Assembly: GCF_005239095.1 (NCBI RefSeq)
Contig: NZ_SZUA01000001.1
Location: 973,049-1,037,048, forward strand
DNA length: 64,000 nt
Reading direction: 5' to 3'
Source: Luteimonas gilva
GTDB lineage: Bacteria; Pseudomonadota; Gammaproteobacteria; Xanthomonadales; Xanthomonadaceae
The notes below the pieces were generated by a model. The model searched no databases and was not told the DNA's origin. It saw only the letters and a program-made list of their open reading frames with translations. Position 1 is the stretch's first letter. The number at the start of each line of letters is the position of its first letter. Positions 20,492-28,460 of the stretch are shown in pieces. The translations under genes were made by a program, and so were the position numbers.

Positions 20492-20838
20492 TCCAGCGCG
20501 CCCTTCTTCCAGACGTAGACGAAGCCCAGGAACAACATGCCGACGAACAGGCCCATGGTGACCAGTCCGCGCGCGCCGAGATCGTGGAACACCTGCGTCC
20601 ACGGCACGATGAAGATGATTTCCAGATCGAAAATGATGAACTGGATGGCGATCAGGTAATAGCGCACGTCGAACTGCATGCGCGCGTCCTCGAACGGGAC
20701 GAAGCCGCATTCGTACGCGGAGAGTTTTTCGGCGCTGGGGCGCTTGGGCCCGAGCAGATTGCCGATGATGAGCAATGCGACGCCGATGCCGGTCGCCACG
20801 ATCAAAAACAGCAGGGTCGGCAGGTATTCGGCCAGCAC
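20482..20838 (-). CDS. nuoA: NADH-quinone oxidoreductase subunit A
   Basis: First gene of the complex I operon; a three-helix membrane subunit near the quinone site. The 118-residue product has the family core [36 protein letters not shown], with the conserved Cys and acidic residues on the loop, and a C-terminal helix ([23 protein letters not shown]). It lies about 130 bases downstream of tRNA-Leu on the same strand. Confidence 0.97.
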   Translation of the reverse strand: MLAEYLPTLLFLIVATGIGVALLIIGNLLGPKRPSAEKLSAYECGFVPFEDARMQFDVRYYLIAIQFIIFDLEIIFIVPWTQVFHDLGARGLVTMGLFVGMLFLGFVYVWKKGALEWE

Positions 20839-20971
20839 TCGCTATCTCTCTCGGCTACTAGCCGCGTCGCCGCGGCCGTTGCTCGACGCCGGCTCGCGCC
20901 GGACATCGCGATGCTCTCCTGCGTGAAACCGCACAGCTCGTGCGTGCCGCGCGCGGGGGAGCGCTTGTGTT

Positions 20972-21056
20972 TGGTGCCCAAGGGGGGACTCGAACCCCCA
21001 CGACCTAAGCCGCTACCACCTCAAGGTAGTGCGTCTACCAATTCCGCCACCTGGGC
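20972..21056 (-). tRNA. tRNA-Leu (GAG)
   Basis: An 85-nt class II tRNA on the minus strand with acceptor GCCCAGG, D-arm GGAATTGGTAGAC, anticodon loop carrying GAG on the CTACC/GGTAG stem, a long variable arm, T arm GGGGGTTCGAGTCCCCC and an encoded CCA (20972-20974). It sits between secG and nuoA, the order seen in many xanthomonads. Confidence 0.95.
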
Positions 21057-21105
21057 TGAAACGCGACGCCGATGCGCTGGCGTCAGTCGCTCATTGTAAG
21101 CGTTA

Positions 21106-21579
21106 TCAACCGCCTTGCGGAGTGGCTGGCGGCGTTTGCGCAGGCTGCGCCGGAGTCTGCTGCGGCGTTTGCGCGGGCGCGGACTGCTGAGGTTGCGGTT
21201 GCGCACCTTGCGAAGCCGGCGCCTGCGGAATGGCCGCGGGCGCATTGGACGGCGCGGACGGGATCGCGGCCGGCGGTTGCGCGCCGTTGCCGGCGGGCTG
21301 CTGCGCCATCACGCCCAGGTCCTGCTGCGCGGGCACGGCGCCGGTGTTGCGGGTGTGGTACCAGGCCATGAACAGGCTGATCGCGAAGAACGTGATCGCC
21401 AGCCATTTGGTGCTCTTGGACAGGAAGTTCGACGCGCCGCGCGCGCCGAACACGGTGGCCGAAGCGCCCGCGCCGAAGCCGGAACCGGCCTGCGCACCCG
21501 CGCCCCGCTGCATGAGGATCAGCGCGATCATGGCGATCGCGAGCAACACGTAGATTACGTTGAGGACGAGCAGGAGCAT
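21106..21579 (-). CDS. secG: Preprotein translocase subunit SecG with a long Pro/Gln-rich tail
   Basis: Auxiliary inner-membrane subunit of the SecYEG translocon. Two transmembrane helices flank the conserved loop ILMQRGAGAQAGSGFGAGASATVFGARGASNFL, a standard SecG pattern. The protein has 157 residues, about 45 more than the enterobacterial one. The extra length is a disordered Pro/Gln/Ala tail from about residue 85 (GNGAQPPAAIPSAPSNAPAA). It lies 19 bases after tpiA and upstream of tRNA-Leu on the same strand. Confidence 0.95.
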   Translation of the reverse strand: MLLLVLNVIYVLLAIAMIALILMQRGAGAQAGSGFGAGASATVFGARGASNFLSKSTKWLAITFFAISLFMAWYHTRNTGAVPAQQDLGVMAQQPAGNGAQPPAAIPSAPSNAPAAIPQAPASQGAQPQPQQSAPAQTPQQTPAQPAQTPPATPQGG

Positions 21580-21598
21580 CAGGAACCTTGGCTATCGT

Positions 21599-22348
21599 TT
21601 AGGCCATCGCCGCGGCGATAGCGAGGAAATCACGGGCGACCAGCGAGGCGCCGCCCACCAACCCTCCGTCGACGTCGGGCTGCGAGAACAGCGCGGAGGC
21701 GTTGTCGGGCTTGCAGCTGCCTCCGTACAGGATCGGCAGCGAATCGGCGATTTTAGCATCCAGTGCCGCGATCTCGCCACGAATGAAGGCGTGCACGGCC
21801 TGCGCCTGCTCGGGCGTGGCGGTCTTGCCGGTGCCGATCGCCCAGACCGGCTCGTAGGCCACCACGGCGCTGGCGAAGGCTTCCGCGCCGCCCTGGGCCA
21901 GGACCGGGGCCAGCTGTTCGCGGATCCGCCACTCGGTGCGGTCCCCTTCCCGTTCTTCCAGGGTCTCGCCGACGCACAGGATCGGGGCCAGACCGGCCCG
22001 CTTGGCGGCGAAGAACTTGGCGGCGACCGCCTCGCTGGTCTCGCCGTGGTACTGGCGGCGCTCGGAATGGCCGACCAAGCCGTAGCGGCAGCCGATTTCC
22101 TTGAGCATGGCGGCGGATACCTCGCCGGTATAGGCGCCCTTGTCGTTGGCGCTGACGTCCTGGGCGCCGAAACCGATGCCGCGGGCGGCGTAGAGGTCGA
22201 TCAACTCGGCCAGATAAGGCATCGGCGGCAGGACCACGAGCTCGGCGCCCGCGGCCGGCCGGCCGGCGACCAATTCGTCGATCAGGGCGCGCGCGAAGGC
22301 GCGGTCCCCGTGCAGTTTCCAGTTGCCCGCCACGATCCTGGGTCGCAT
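21599..22348 (-). CDS. tpiA: Triosephosphate isomerase
   Basis: Interconverts dihydroxyacetone phosphate and glyceraldehyde 3-phosphate in glycolysis/gluconeogenesis. The 249-residue TIM barrel has AGNWK (catalytic Lys at about 11), YGLVGHSERRQYHGE (catalytic His) and VAYEPVWAIGTGKTATPEQ (catalytic Glu and flexible loop). The ATG at 22346-22348 (MRPRIVAGNWK) gives the family N-terminus; upstream in-frame ATGs (22366, 22426) add sequence unlike the family. A -10-like TATCCT lies about 32 bases upstream. Confidence 0.97.
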   Translation of the reverse strand: MRPRIVAGNWKLHGDRAFARALIDELVAGRPAAGAELVVLPPMPYLAELIDLYAARGIGFGAQDVSANDKGAYTGEVSAAMLKEIGCRYGLVGHSERRQYHGETSEAVAAKFFAAKRAGLAPILCVGETLEEREGDRTEWRIREQLAPVLAQGGAEAFASAVVAYEPVWAIGTGKTATPEQAQAVHAFIRGEIAALDAKIADSLPILYGGSCKPDNASALFSQPDVDGGLVGGASLVARDFLAIAAAMA

Positions 22349-22379
22349 TCCGGCTCCGCCGCTCATGAAAACGGCGGAT

Positions 22380-22385
22380 AGGATA
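22380..22385 (-). promoter_or_regulatory. Candidate -10 box for tpiA
   Basis: TATCCT on the minus strand, about 32 bases before the tpiA ATG, with a GC-rich stretch following. No convincing -35 box was identified, so this is suggestive only. Confidence 0.3.
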
Positions 22386-22448
22386 GCGGCGCCTCCCCAG
22401 CGCCGCATCCGCGCTCGGCCCGTCACAGGGGCCGAGGCGACCCCCGCA

Positions 22449-22544
22449 TCACTTCCAGAGCGCCATCACCACGGCCAGGACCAGCAGCAGCTGCAGGCCC
22501 CATTGCGTGTACGAGATCTTCTGTTTGTTGTCCGAACCGTGCAT
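22449..22544 (-). CDS. 31-residue membrane microprotein (predicted)
   Basis: A short ORF too small for most gene finders. It encodes a polar, Lys-containing N-terminus (MHGSDNKQKISYTQWG) and then one hydrophobic helix, ending in MALWK. The ATG is preceded on the minus strand by AAGGGAATAGGG, an acceptable ribosome-binding sequence. It lies about 100 bases upstream of tpiA on the same strand. The layout (short polar head, single transmembrane helix, lysine end) is that of real bacterial microproteins. I do not recognise a family. Function unknown; expression unproven. Confidence 0.5.
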   Translation of the reverse strand: MHGSDNKQKISYTQWGLQLLLVLAVVMALWK

Positions 22545-22862
22545 CCCTATTCCCTTCCCCGACCGGCGCCGTTGCCGGCGCCACTCCGTCTCCCCCCGCT
22601 CTATCCGAAGCAAGCCCTGTGCCACCGGCTGAATGCGCGATCGGCGCCTTAACCGGCGTTCGGCGAGTCGAGACTTGCCGCATTGGGTCATTCGCGTCCA
22701 ACGATGACCTTCATCCGTGTCAACGCGGAGACAAGCGCGAAAAGGCCGCGATTGCGATCGATGTCCCAAATGCGCCTTCGAAACAGAGGCGACGACGCCC
22801 CTGCTTCTCCTTCTCTCATCGGGAGAAGCAAGCATGGGCCTCCAGCGCGTTAAGCTTTGCCG
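22545..22862. other. 318-base intergenic region with no supported gene
   Basis: Between the divergently oriented microprotein/tpiA and the methyltransferase operon I see no credible ORF or RNA gene. It contains a short GCCGGCGCC-type imperfect palindrome near 22562-22583 and an imperfect CTTCTCC/GGAGAAG inverted repeat near 22803-22829. It presumably contains the promoters of both flanking units, but I could not place them. Confidence 0.5.
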
Positions 22863-23717
22863 ATGACGATCAAATACCAATTCGACGTCGATCTCGCCGA
22901 CCCCAACAACGGCCACAGCCTGATCCACCAACTCGCCGTGAGCTCGGGCAAGCCGGCGATGGAGGTGCTGGAAATCGGCTGCTCCAGCGGTTACGTGGGC
23001 GCGACCCTCGTCGCCAAGGGCCACCGGGTCACCGGCGTCGAGCTGGATCCCGAAGCCGCCGAAGCGGCCCGCTCCGCGCTGCAGGAAGTGTTCACCGGCG
23101 ACGCCGACGCGTTCTTCCGCGCCCATCCCGACCGCCGCTTCGACGCGATCCTGCTCGGCGACGTGCTCGAGCACATGGCCGAGCCCGGCGCCACGCTCGC
23201 GCGCTGCGCCTCGCGCCTGACGCCGGAGGGGGCGCTCGCGATCTCGTTGCCTTGCGTGGCCCACGGCAGCATCCGCGCGATGCTGCTCGAAGGGCGCTGG
23301 GACTACGCAGACTACGGCCTGCTGGACCGCACCCACCTGCGTTTCTTCTCGTACCAAGGCATGCTCGATTTGTTGGCCGGCGCTGGATTGCGCATCGAGA
23401 AACTGCATGCGGTGTTGATGCCGATCGAAACCGCATCGCGCGAATACGGAATGAACCTGACCGCCGAATCGATCGCCGCGGTGGAAAGCTTGGCGAAGGA
23501 CGACGGACTGCTCGATTTCCAGTACCTGATCCTCGCGCGCCCGGCCGCACCCGAAGGACTCGCCGAGCGCAACGCCGCCGTACCGGTGCAGCGCATTCCC
23601 GCGCCGCGCCGGCCAGGCGAAAAATCGGCGGCGCAACAATGGCGGGTGGGCGCGTTCCGGAGGTTGCTGGGCGGCATCGCCCGCCGCCGCTTCCGCGGCG
23701 CGGAGCGCGCCGGATGA
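22863..23717 (+). CDS. Class I SAM-dependent methyltransferase, substrate unknown
   Basis: A predicted methyltransferase of 284 residues with a Rossmann-type core. Motif I is VLEIGCSSGYVGATL (about residues 35-49), the acidic strand-2 end is GVELD (58-62), and the post-I region is ILLGDVLEHMAEPGATL. The DVLEHM pattern resembles small-molecule or protein methyltransferases of the UbiG/Methyltransf_11/23 type. The C-terminal 50 residues are Arg-rich (RRPGEKSAAQQWRVGAFRR). A TTG two codons upstream is less likely than the ATG at 22863. The stop overlaps the next gene's ATG (ATGA), so this is the first of three coupled genes. Confidence 0.88.
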   Translation: MTIKYQFDVDLADPNNGHSLIHQLAVSSGKPAMEVLEIGCSSGYVGATLVAKGHRVTGVELDPEAAEAARSALQEVFTGDADAFFRAHPDRRFDAILLGDVLEHMAEPGATLARCASRLTPEGALAISLPCVAHGSIRAMLLEGRWDYADYGLLDRTHLRFFSYQGMLDLLAGAGLRIEKLHAVLMPIETASREYGMNLTAESIAAVESLAKDDGLLDFQYLILARPAAPEGLAERNAAVPVQRIPAPRRPGEKSAAQQWRVGAFRRLLGGIARRRFRGAERAG

Positions 23718-24502
23718 GCGGGCGCGCGCTGGTCACCGGCGCGTCCAGCGGCATCGGCGCCGCCATCGCCCGCGAATACGCGCGCCGCGGCGTGCCGCTG
23801 ATCCTGAGCGCGCGCCGAGTCGACCGGCTCGAAGCGCTGGCGCAGGAACTGCGTGGGCAGATCGAAGTCGACGTGATCGCCGCCGACCTCTCTTCGCCCG
23901 ATGCGCCCAAGGCGCTGTGCGAGGAAATCGAACGGCGCGGATTGGCCGTGCGGATCCTGGTCAACAACGCGGGCTACGGCGTGCCGGGCCGCTATCTGAA
24001 GAACGATTGGAAAACGCACGCCGATTTCCTGCAGGTGATGATCGGCGCGGTGAGCGAGCTGACTTGGCGCTTGCTGCCTTCGATCCGAGCGCAAGGCGAC
24101 GGCCGCATCCTCAACGTGTCCTCGTTCGCCGCGTTGATGCCGGCCGCGGACGGGCAAACGCTGTACGCGCCGGTGAAGGCTTTTCTGGTGAGATTCAGCG
24201 AGGCCTTGTCGCTGGAGAACGCCGACCGCGGCGTGCATGCGACAGCCTTGTGCCCCGGTTTCACCTGGTCCGAATTCCACGACGTCACCGGCACCCGCGA
24301 CATGATGAACCGGTTGCCGAAACGGATGTGGCTGCAGGCCGACGACGTGGCGCGCGCCGGCATCGACGGCGTCGAGCGCGGCAAGACGATCGTCGTGCCC
24401 GGGCTGTTCTACAAGACGCTGTATTGCCTGGTCCGCCATCTGCCCGACGCTTGGGCGCTGAAGTTGATGGCGCGCAACTCCTCGAAGATCAGGAGAACCT
24501 GA
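23714..24502 (+). CDS. Short-chain dehydrogenase/reductase (SDR)
   Basis: A classical SDR oxidoreductase of 262 residues. It has the cofactor motif TGASSGIG (8-15), with Arg residues just after strand 2 (SARRVDRLE) suggesting NADP(H). It also has NNAGYG (84-89), the catalytic serine in NVSSFA (136/137) and YAPVK (Tyr151, Lys155). The C-terminal part (VVPGLFYKTLYCLVRHLPDAW) is like the YqjQ/DltE-type acyl or keto reductases. The substrate is unknown. Its ATG overlaps the methyltransferase stop and its TGA overlaps the next ATG by one base. Confidence 0.92.
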   Translation: MSGRALVTGASSGIGAAIAREYARRGVPLILSARRVDRLEALAQELRGQIEVDVIAADLSSPDAPKALCEEIERRGLAVRILVNNAGYGVPGRYLKNDWKTHADFLQVMIGAVSELTWRLLPSIRAQGDGRILNVSSFAALMPAADGQTLYAPVKAFLVRFSEALSLENADRGVHATALCPGFTWSEFHDVTGTRDMMNRLPKRMWLQADDVARAGIDGVERGKTIVVPGLFYKTLYCLVRHLPDAWALKLMARNSSKIRRT

Positions 24503-25215
24503 TGCCGCCGAATCGCCCCCGCCCTGCCCGACTCCCCATCCTGCCGTACCGCAAGCCGACATTGGGCCGCGATTACTGGCTGCTGGACGATGCCGTCGCC
24601 GACGCAGACGCGATCCGGGCGCGCTGCCTGGCCAAGACCGACTGGACCGAGGGCTATCCGTACAAGCCCGAAAGCTGGCCGGGCCTGCGCACGACTCCGG
24701 GCCTGCAGCCGCAAGAACTGGAACCCATCGAGGCCTGGGTCAAACAGGTCACCGGCGCCAAGCAACTCTGGGAACAAACCGCGCCCGACGGCAAGCGGCT
24801 CAACCACAATTGCATCCAGGTGGTCGGCATCGACGAATGCGAGCCGCGGCCGCATACCGATTCGCGCGATCTATGCCGCTACGCCGCGGTGCTCTATCTC
24901 AACCCGAACGTGCCCGACCATTGCGGCACCGCGTTCTACCGGCAACGCCTGCCCGGCGGGCAATTGGGCGGCAACACGGTGATGCCGCCGCACAACAACA
25001 TGGTCGATGCGCTGGGCACGCGCTTCGTGGCCCCGGACGCTTTCGCCGAGGACGTGCGCGTGCCGCACCGCTACAACCGCCTGCTGCTGTACCGCGCCAA
25101 CCTGATCCACAGCGCCACCGCGTATTGGGGTCAGACGCTGATGGAAAAGCGGATGGCGGCCGTGTTCTTCTGGATGGCGGGCAGCCTGTTGTCCAACGTC
25201 GCGCCGTTTTTGTAG
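24502..25215 (+). CDS. DUF6445-like protein, putative Fe(II)/2-oxoglutarate oxygenase fold
   Basis: A 237-residue protein that I place in the DUF6445 group from memory of its pattern. HTD at 118-120, a distal His in NLIHSATAYWG (about 203) and an Arg 14 residues on (217) match the HxD...H...R metal and co-substrate triad of Fe(II)/2-oxoglutarate dioxygenases. The N-terminus (NPYRKPTL-like, LPILPYRKPTLGRDYWLLDD) is typical of such cupins. No signal peptide. It is the third gene of the coupled operon with the methyltransferase and SDR, suggesting modification of one shared substrate. Its stop codon lies within the first bases of a palindromic repeat. Confidence 0.72.
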   Translation: MPPNRPRPARLPILPYRKPTLGRDYWLLDDAVADADAIRARCLAKTDWTEGYPYKPESWPGLRTTPGLQPQELEPIEAWVKQVTGAKQLWEQTAPDGKRLNHNCIQVVGIDECEPRPHTDSRDLCRYAAVLYLNPNVPDHCGTAFYRQRLPGGQLGGNTVMPPHNNMVDALGTRFVAPDAFAEDVRVPHRYNRLLLYRANLIHSATAYWGQTLMEKRMAAVFFWMAGSLLSNVAPFL

Positions 25216-25290
25216 AGTCGAGCCCGCTCGACTGCTATTGCACGTTCACGCGATGTGATCGAAAGGCAGTCGAGCAGGCTCGACTCTACG
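25212..25290. repeat. Palindromic intergenic repeat, family E, copy 1
   Basis: Left arm GTAGAGTCGAGCCCGCTCG and its near-perfect reverse complement at the right end (to 25290) enclose about 30 unrelated bases. The same arms occur at 25932-26009 and 49997-50080. It starts on the stop codon of the preceding gene and ends 8 bases before the stop of the convergent secreted-protein gene, so it may also act as a bidirectional terminator. Confidence 0.85.
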
Positions 25291-25298
25291 AAGGCGGG

Positions 25299-25907
25299 TC
25301 AGTCTGCCTTTAGGGCTTGTTCGCCCGTTTCGGGAAAACGGAACGCGCGCTGGCCGCCCTTGCCGTCGGCGACGTTGCGGATGTCGATATGCCAACGCCA
25401 TTCGCCGCGGCCGAAGCGCGCTTTCGACAACTGCATTTCCCGCGCCCGCGTGCGGCGGAAGTTGTAGTCCGCCTTAGGCTTGCCGGCTTCGTCCAGCGAC
25501 GCGGTCGCGCCGTTGAAGGGCACGGTGGTGCCGGACCAGCCGCGATGGTTCCACCACTTCGGACTATCGGGACTGGCCGGCGCGGCGTCCGGCTTATCCG
25601 CGGGCCATTCGCCCAGTTGCGCGGAGACGTGCAGGTTCAGCGGCCTGTCCAGGCCAGGCGCGGCGACCGTCAAATCCGCCATGCCGAAGCTGTCGGCCGG
25701 CAGCGTGTAGCAGAGCCACACGTAATCGCGGTCCTGGAACAGGTAAAGGTCGACCTCGTCGGCGATGCGATGCTTGGAATGCGCCAGCGCCGGATATTCG
25801 CCGCAGGCGCCGTCGAGCAAGGGATAAGCGGCTCCGCCGCTTTTTTCGGCCGCGTCGACCGCCGATGCGGTCAACAACAAGGACAACAGCGCCGTCTTGC
25901 GGATCAT
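25299..25907 (-). CDS. Secreted protein of unknown function
   Basis: I do not recognise a named family. The 202-residue product has a clear signal peptide (MIRKTALLSLLLTASAVDAA), so it is exported to the periplasm or beyond. The mature part is rich in Trp and Tyr (YVWLCYTLPADSFGM, PKWWNHRGWSGTTVPF, GEWRWHIDIRNV), with alternating hydrophobic strands like a beta-sandwich; it may be a carbohydrate-binding or substrate-binding fold, but this is a guess. Start ATG at 25905-25907. It is bracketed on both sides by copies of the same palindromic repeat (25212-25290 and 25932-26009). Confidence 0.8.
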   Translation of the reverse strand: MIRKTALLSLLLTASAVDAAEKSGGAAYPLLDGACGEYPALAHSKHRIADEVDLYLFQDRDYVWLCYTLPADSFGMADLTVAAPGLDRPLNLHVSAQLGEWPADKPDAAPASPDSPKWWNHRGWSGTTVPFNGATASLDEAGKPKADYNFRRTRAREMQLSKARFGRGEWRWHIDIRNVADGKGGQRAFRFPETGEQALKAD

Positions 25908-25931
25908 GTCCTGCCCTCTGCGAACGCTTTT

Positions 25932-26009
25932 CGTAGAGTCGAGCCTGCTCGACTGCTTTTCCCGGCGGTCGCGGCGATCAAAAAGCGGTCGAGCAGGCTC
26001 GACTCTACG
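25932..26009. repeat. Palindromic intergenic repeat, family E, copy 2
   Basis: Arms CGTAGAGTCGAGCCTGCTCG (25932-) and the reverse complement ending at 26009 surround a short GC-rich centre. It lies between the oxygenase stop (26018) and the start of the secreted-protein gene (25907), 25 bases from the latter. Same family as copies at 25212 and 49997. Confidence 0.85.
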
Positions 26010-26017
26010 GATAGCGG

Positions 26018-26956
26018 TTATTTGAGCTTGATTTCCTTCAGCCGCTCTTCCAGATAGCCCTGCGCGGTGATCGGCTCGGGGTAGCGACTGGGATTGTCGG
26101 CGGTGACCGTGGACGGCAGCACGTCGATCAGGAAATCCGGATTCGGGTGCAGGAAGAACGGCGTCGAATAGCGCGGCTTGCGCGCTTCTTCGCCCGGCGG
26201 ATTGACCACGCGGTGCGTGGTCGACGGATACACGTGGTTGGTCAGCCGCTGCAGCATGTCGCCGATGTTGACCACGATGGTGTCGGCCTCGGCGGTGAAC
26301 GGCACCCACTCGCCCTTGCGCGACTTCACTTCCAGGCCGGCGGCGCTGGCGCCGACCAGCAAGGTGATCAGGTTGATGTCCTCGTGCGCACCGGCGCGCA
26401 CGTTCGGAATGTCGTCGGCGGTGATCGGCGGATAGTGGATGGGGCGCAGGATCGAATTGCCGAAATTGGTCTTGTCGACGAAGTAATCCTCGGGCAGGCC
26501 GATGTGCAGCGCCAACGCCGACAGCACGCGCGAACCGAGCTGGTCGAGGGTCTGGTACAAGCCGTAGCCGACGTCCTTGAAATCGGGGACTTCCTCCGGC
26601 CACAGGTTCGGCGGCATCACGTCGGCGTATTGGGAATCGCGCGGAATTTCGCGGCCGATGTGCCAGAACTCCTTCAGGTCGGAGTACTTGGCGCCCTTGG
26701 CCGTCTCCACGCCGAACGGCGTGTAGCCGCGCGCGCCGCCGCCGCCGGGCACGTGGTACTTCTTCTTGGTGTCTTCCGGCAGCGCGAAGAAGCGCTTGAA
26801 CACGTCGTAGGACGCGTCGATCTGCGCTTGCGGGATGCCGTGGCCGCTGATGCCGGCGAAGCCCCATTCGCGGTAGGCCGCGCCGAGTTCGGCGACGAAG
26901 GTTTCGCGGTCCGTTTCGAAGCGGCGGATGTCGAGGGTGGGAATGCGTGAACTCAT
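26018..26956 (-). CDS. Isopenicillin-N-synthase-like 2-oxoglutarate/Fe(II) oxygenase
   Basis: A cytoplasmic non-haem iron oxygenase of 312 residues. The N-terminal DIOX_N part is PTLDIRRF ... GFAGISGHGIPQ, and the C-terminal double-stranded beta-helix holds the metal ligands His191 and Asp193 (AHEDINLITLL) and His248 (STTHRVVNP), with Arg262 and Ser264 (RYS) for 2-oxoglutarate. These are the complete catalytic residues of the family; the substrate cannot be told. The ATG at 26954-26956 (MSSRIPTLDI) is preferred over 26983, which sits in a hairpin repeat. Gene neighbours do not indicate a biosynthetic cluster. Confidence 0.93.
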   Translation of the reverse strand: MSSRIPTLDIRRFETDRETFVAELGAAYREWGFAGISGHGIPQAQIDASYDVFKRFFALPEDTKKKYHVPGGGGARGYTPFGVETAKGAKYSDLKEFWHIGREIPRDSQYADVMPPNLWPEEVPDFKDVGYGLYQTLDQLGSRVLSALALHIGLPEDYFVDKTNFGNSILRPIHYPPITADDIPNVRAGAHEDINLITLLVGASAAGLEVKSRKGEWVPFTAEADTIVVNIGDMLQRLTNHVYPSTTHRVVNPPGEEARKPRYSTPFFLHPNPDFLIDVLPSTVTADNPSRYPEPITAQGYLEERLKEIKLK

Positions 26957-26981
26957 GGCTTTGCTCTTGCCCTTAGCTGTC

Positions 26982-27001
26982 ATTCCCGCGAAAGCGGGAA
27001 T
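26982..27001. repeat. Short hairpin repeat (ATTCCCGC/GCGGGAAT)
   Basis: A perfect 8-bp stem with a GAAA loop upstream of the oxygenase gene. Its form (CATTCCCGCGAAAGCGGGAA) is a dispersed repeat found in many proteobacterial genomes. It overlaps a possible but rejected upstream ATG of the oxygenase. Confidence 0.7.
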
Positions 27002-27056
27002 CCAGTGACTTTAGTTCTTGATCTGTAAGTGTGACGCGGTCCTGCGCGAAAAGCCG

Positions 27057-27107
27057 AACCCTCTCCCTGGCCTTCGGCCTATCCCTCTCCCGTAACAAGG
27101 GAGAGGG
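27057..27107. repeat. Palindromic repeat after glmM, family F fragment
   Basis: Contains CCCTCTCCC (27083-27091) and GGGAGAGGG (27099-27107) around a short loop, plus an imperfect CTGGCCTTCGGCC hairpin. The same CCCTCTCCC/GGGAGAGGG arms recur at 54691-54856 and 56314-56466. It ends 7 bases past the glmM stop and may terminate glmM transcription. Confidence 0.65.
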
Positions 27108-27113
27108 TAGAAG

Positions 27114-28460
27114 TTAGTGTTTCGCTGCGGACTGTACCGCTCCCGCCAACTTGTCCAATGTGCGCTGCATCAACGCATCGTCGTCGGCCTCGACCGTCAC
27201 CCGGACCACCGGTTCGGTACCCGACGGCCGCAGGAAAGCGCGGCCGCGCCCCTGCACTGCCGCCTGCGCTTCGGCCAGCGCGGCTTTGACGCTCTCGGCT
27301 TCCGCCGGTTTCGCGCCGTTGCCGTAACGCACGTTGACGGTCTTCTGTGGAACCTTGCTCAGGCCCTTCAGCGCATCGCGCAGCGAGACGGCGCGGCGGC
27401 GCAGCACTTCCAGCACCTGCAGCGCGCTGACGATGCCGTCGCCGGTGCTGGCGCGGTCCAGGCACAGCAGATGGCCGGAAGCTTCGCCGCCGAGCACGCT
27501 GCCATGCTCGACCATGGCCTGGTGCACGTAACGGTCGCCGACCTTGGCGCGGACGAAGCCGATGCCGCGTTCGGCCAGCGCGCGCTCGAAGCCGTAATTG
27601 GTCATCAGCGTGCCGACCACGGGGCCTTGCAGGCGGCCGCTGTCCTGCCAGTCGCAGGCCAGCGCGTACAGCAGATCGTCGCCGTCGCATACCGTGCCGC
27701 CGCCGTCGACGAACAGCACGCGGTCGCCGTCGCCGTCGAAGGCGATGCCGAGTTCCGCGCCGGTTTCCAGCACCCGCGCGGCCAGGGCCTCCGGATGGGT
27801 GGAGCCGACGCGATCGTTGATGTTCAAGCCGTTCGGCTCGACGCCGATCGCCTCCACCCGCGCGCCGAGCTCGCGCAGCACCAGCGGGCCGATCTGGTAG
27901 GTCGCGCCGTTGGCGCAATCGACCACGATCCGCATGCCGCTCAGGTCGAAACCCTTGGGCACCGAGTTCTTGCAATGCTCGACATAGCGGCCGATCGCAT
28001 CGCGCGTGCGCACCGCGCGCCCCAGATGCTCCGACGACACGGTGCGGAACGGTTGTTCCAACGCGGCTTCGATCGCCGATTCGGTCGCGTCGTCCAGCTT
28101 TTCGCCGTCGGCCGAGAAGAACTTGATGCCGTTGTCGTAATGCGGATTGTGCGAAGCGGATATGACGATGCCGCCGTCGGCGCGCAGCGAGCGGGTGAGA
28201 TGCGCCACCGCCGGGGTCGGCATCGGCCCCATCAGCTGCACGTCCACGCCGGCGGCGACCAGGCCGGCTTCCAGCGCGGCTTCGAACATGTAGTTCGAAA
28301 TGCGGGTGTCCTTGCCGATGATCACCTGCGGGTTGCGCCACTCCGATTTCTTCAGCGCATGGCCGTAGGCGTTGCCCAGGCGCAGCACGAAATCGGCCGA
28401 GATCGCGCCTTCGCCGACGCGGCCGCGGATGCCGTCGGTACCGAAGTACTTGCGGCTCAT
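27114..28460 (-). CDS. glmM: Phosphoglucosamine mutase
   Basis: Converts glucosamine 6-phosphate to glucosamine 1-phosphate for UDP-GlcNAc, peptidoglycan and LPS synthesis. The 448-residue product opens [18 protein letters not shown]. It has the active-site serine in [17 protein letters not shown] (Ser103 by family alignment), the metal loop [13 protein letters not shown], and the C-terminal phosphate site [13 protein letters not shown]. The start at 28458-28460 overlaps the accD stop by 4 bases; the open frame further upstream is accD shadow. Confidence 0.98.
   Translation of the reverse strand: MSRKYFGTDGIRGRVGEGAISADFVLRLGNAYGHALKKSEWRNPQVIIGKDTRISNYMFEAALEAGLVAAGVDVQLMGPMPTPAVAHLTRSLRADGGIVISASHNPHYDNGIKFFSADGEKLDDATESAIEAALEQPFRTVSSEHLGRAVRTRDAIGRYVEHCKNSVPKGFDLSGMRIVVDCANGATYQIGPLVLRELGARVEAIGVEPNGLNINDRVGSTHPEALAARVLETGAELGIAFDGDGDRVLFVDGGGTVCDGDDLLYALACDWQDSGRLQGPVVGTLMTNYGFERALAERGIGFVRAKVGDRYVHQAMVEHGSVLGGEASGHLLCLDRASTGDGIVSALQVLEVLRRRAVSLRDALKGLSKVPQKTVNVRYGNGAKPAEAESVKAALAEAQAAVQGRGRAFLRPSGTEPVVRVTVEADDDALMQRTLDKLAGAVQSAAKH

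Noticed and set aside
22449-23639. 396-codon minus-strand frame that ends with the microprotein
   Set aside because: All but the last 31 codons are antisense to the methyltransferase gene and its upstream spacer; only the short end with its own start and ribosome-binding site is kept.
25212-26009. Paired palindromes considered as insertion-sequence ends
   Set aside because: Each copy is a complete palindrome, not one inverted end, and the gene between encodes a secreted protein, not a transposase.
22863-26956. Whole 22.8-27 kb interval as a secondary-metabolite cluster
   Set aside because: It has tailoring-type enzymes but no synthase (NRPS, PKS, terpene or RiPP precursor), no transporter and no regulator, and the genes are not all on one strand.
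26957-26983. Upstream ATG (MTAKGKSKAM) for the oxygenase
   Set aside because: The start codon lies in a dispersed hairpin repeat and the added nine residues do not resemble the family; MSSRIPTLDI is the natural start.
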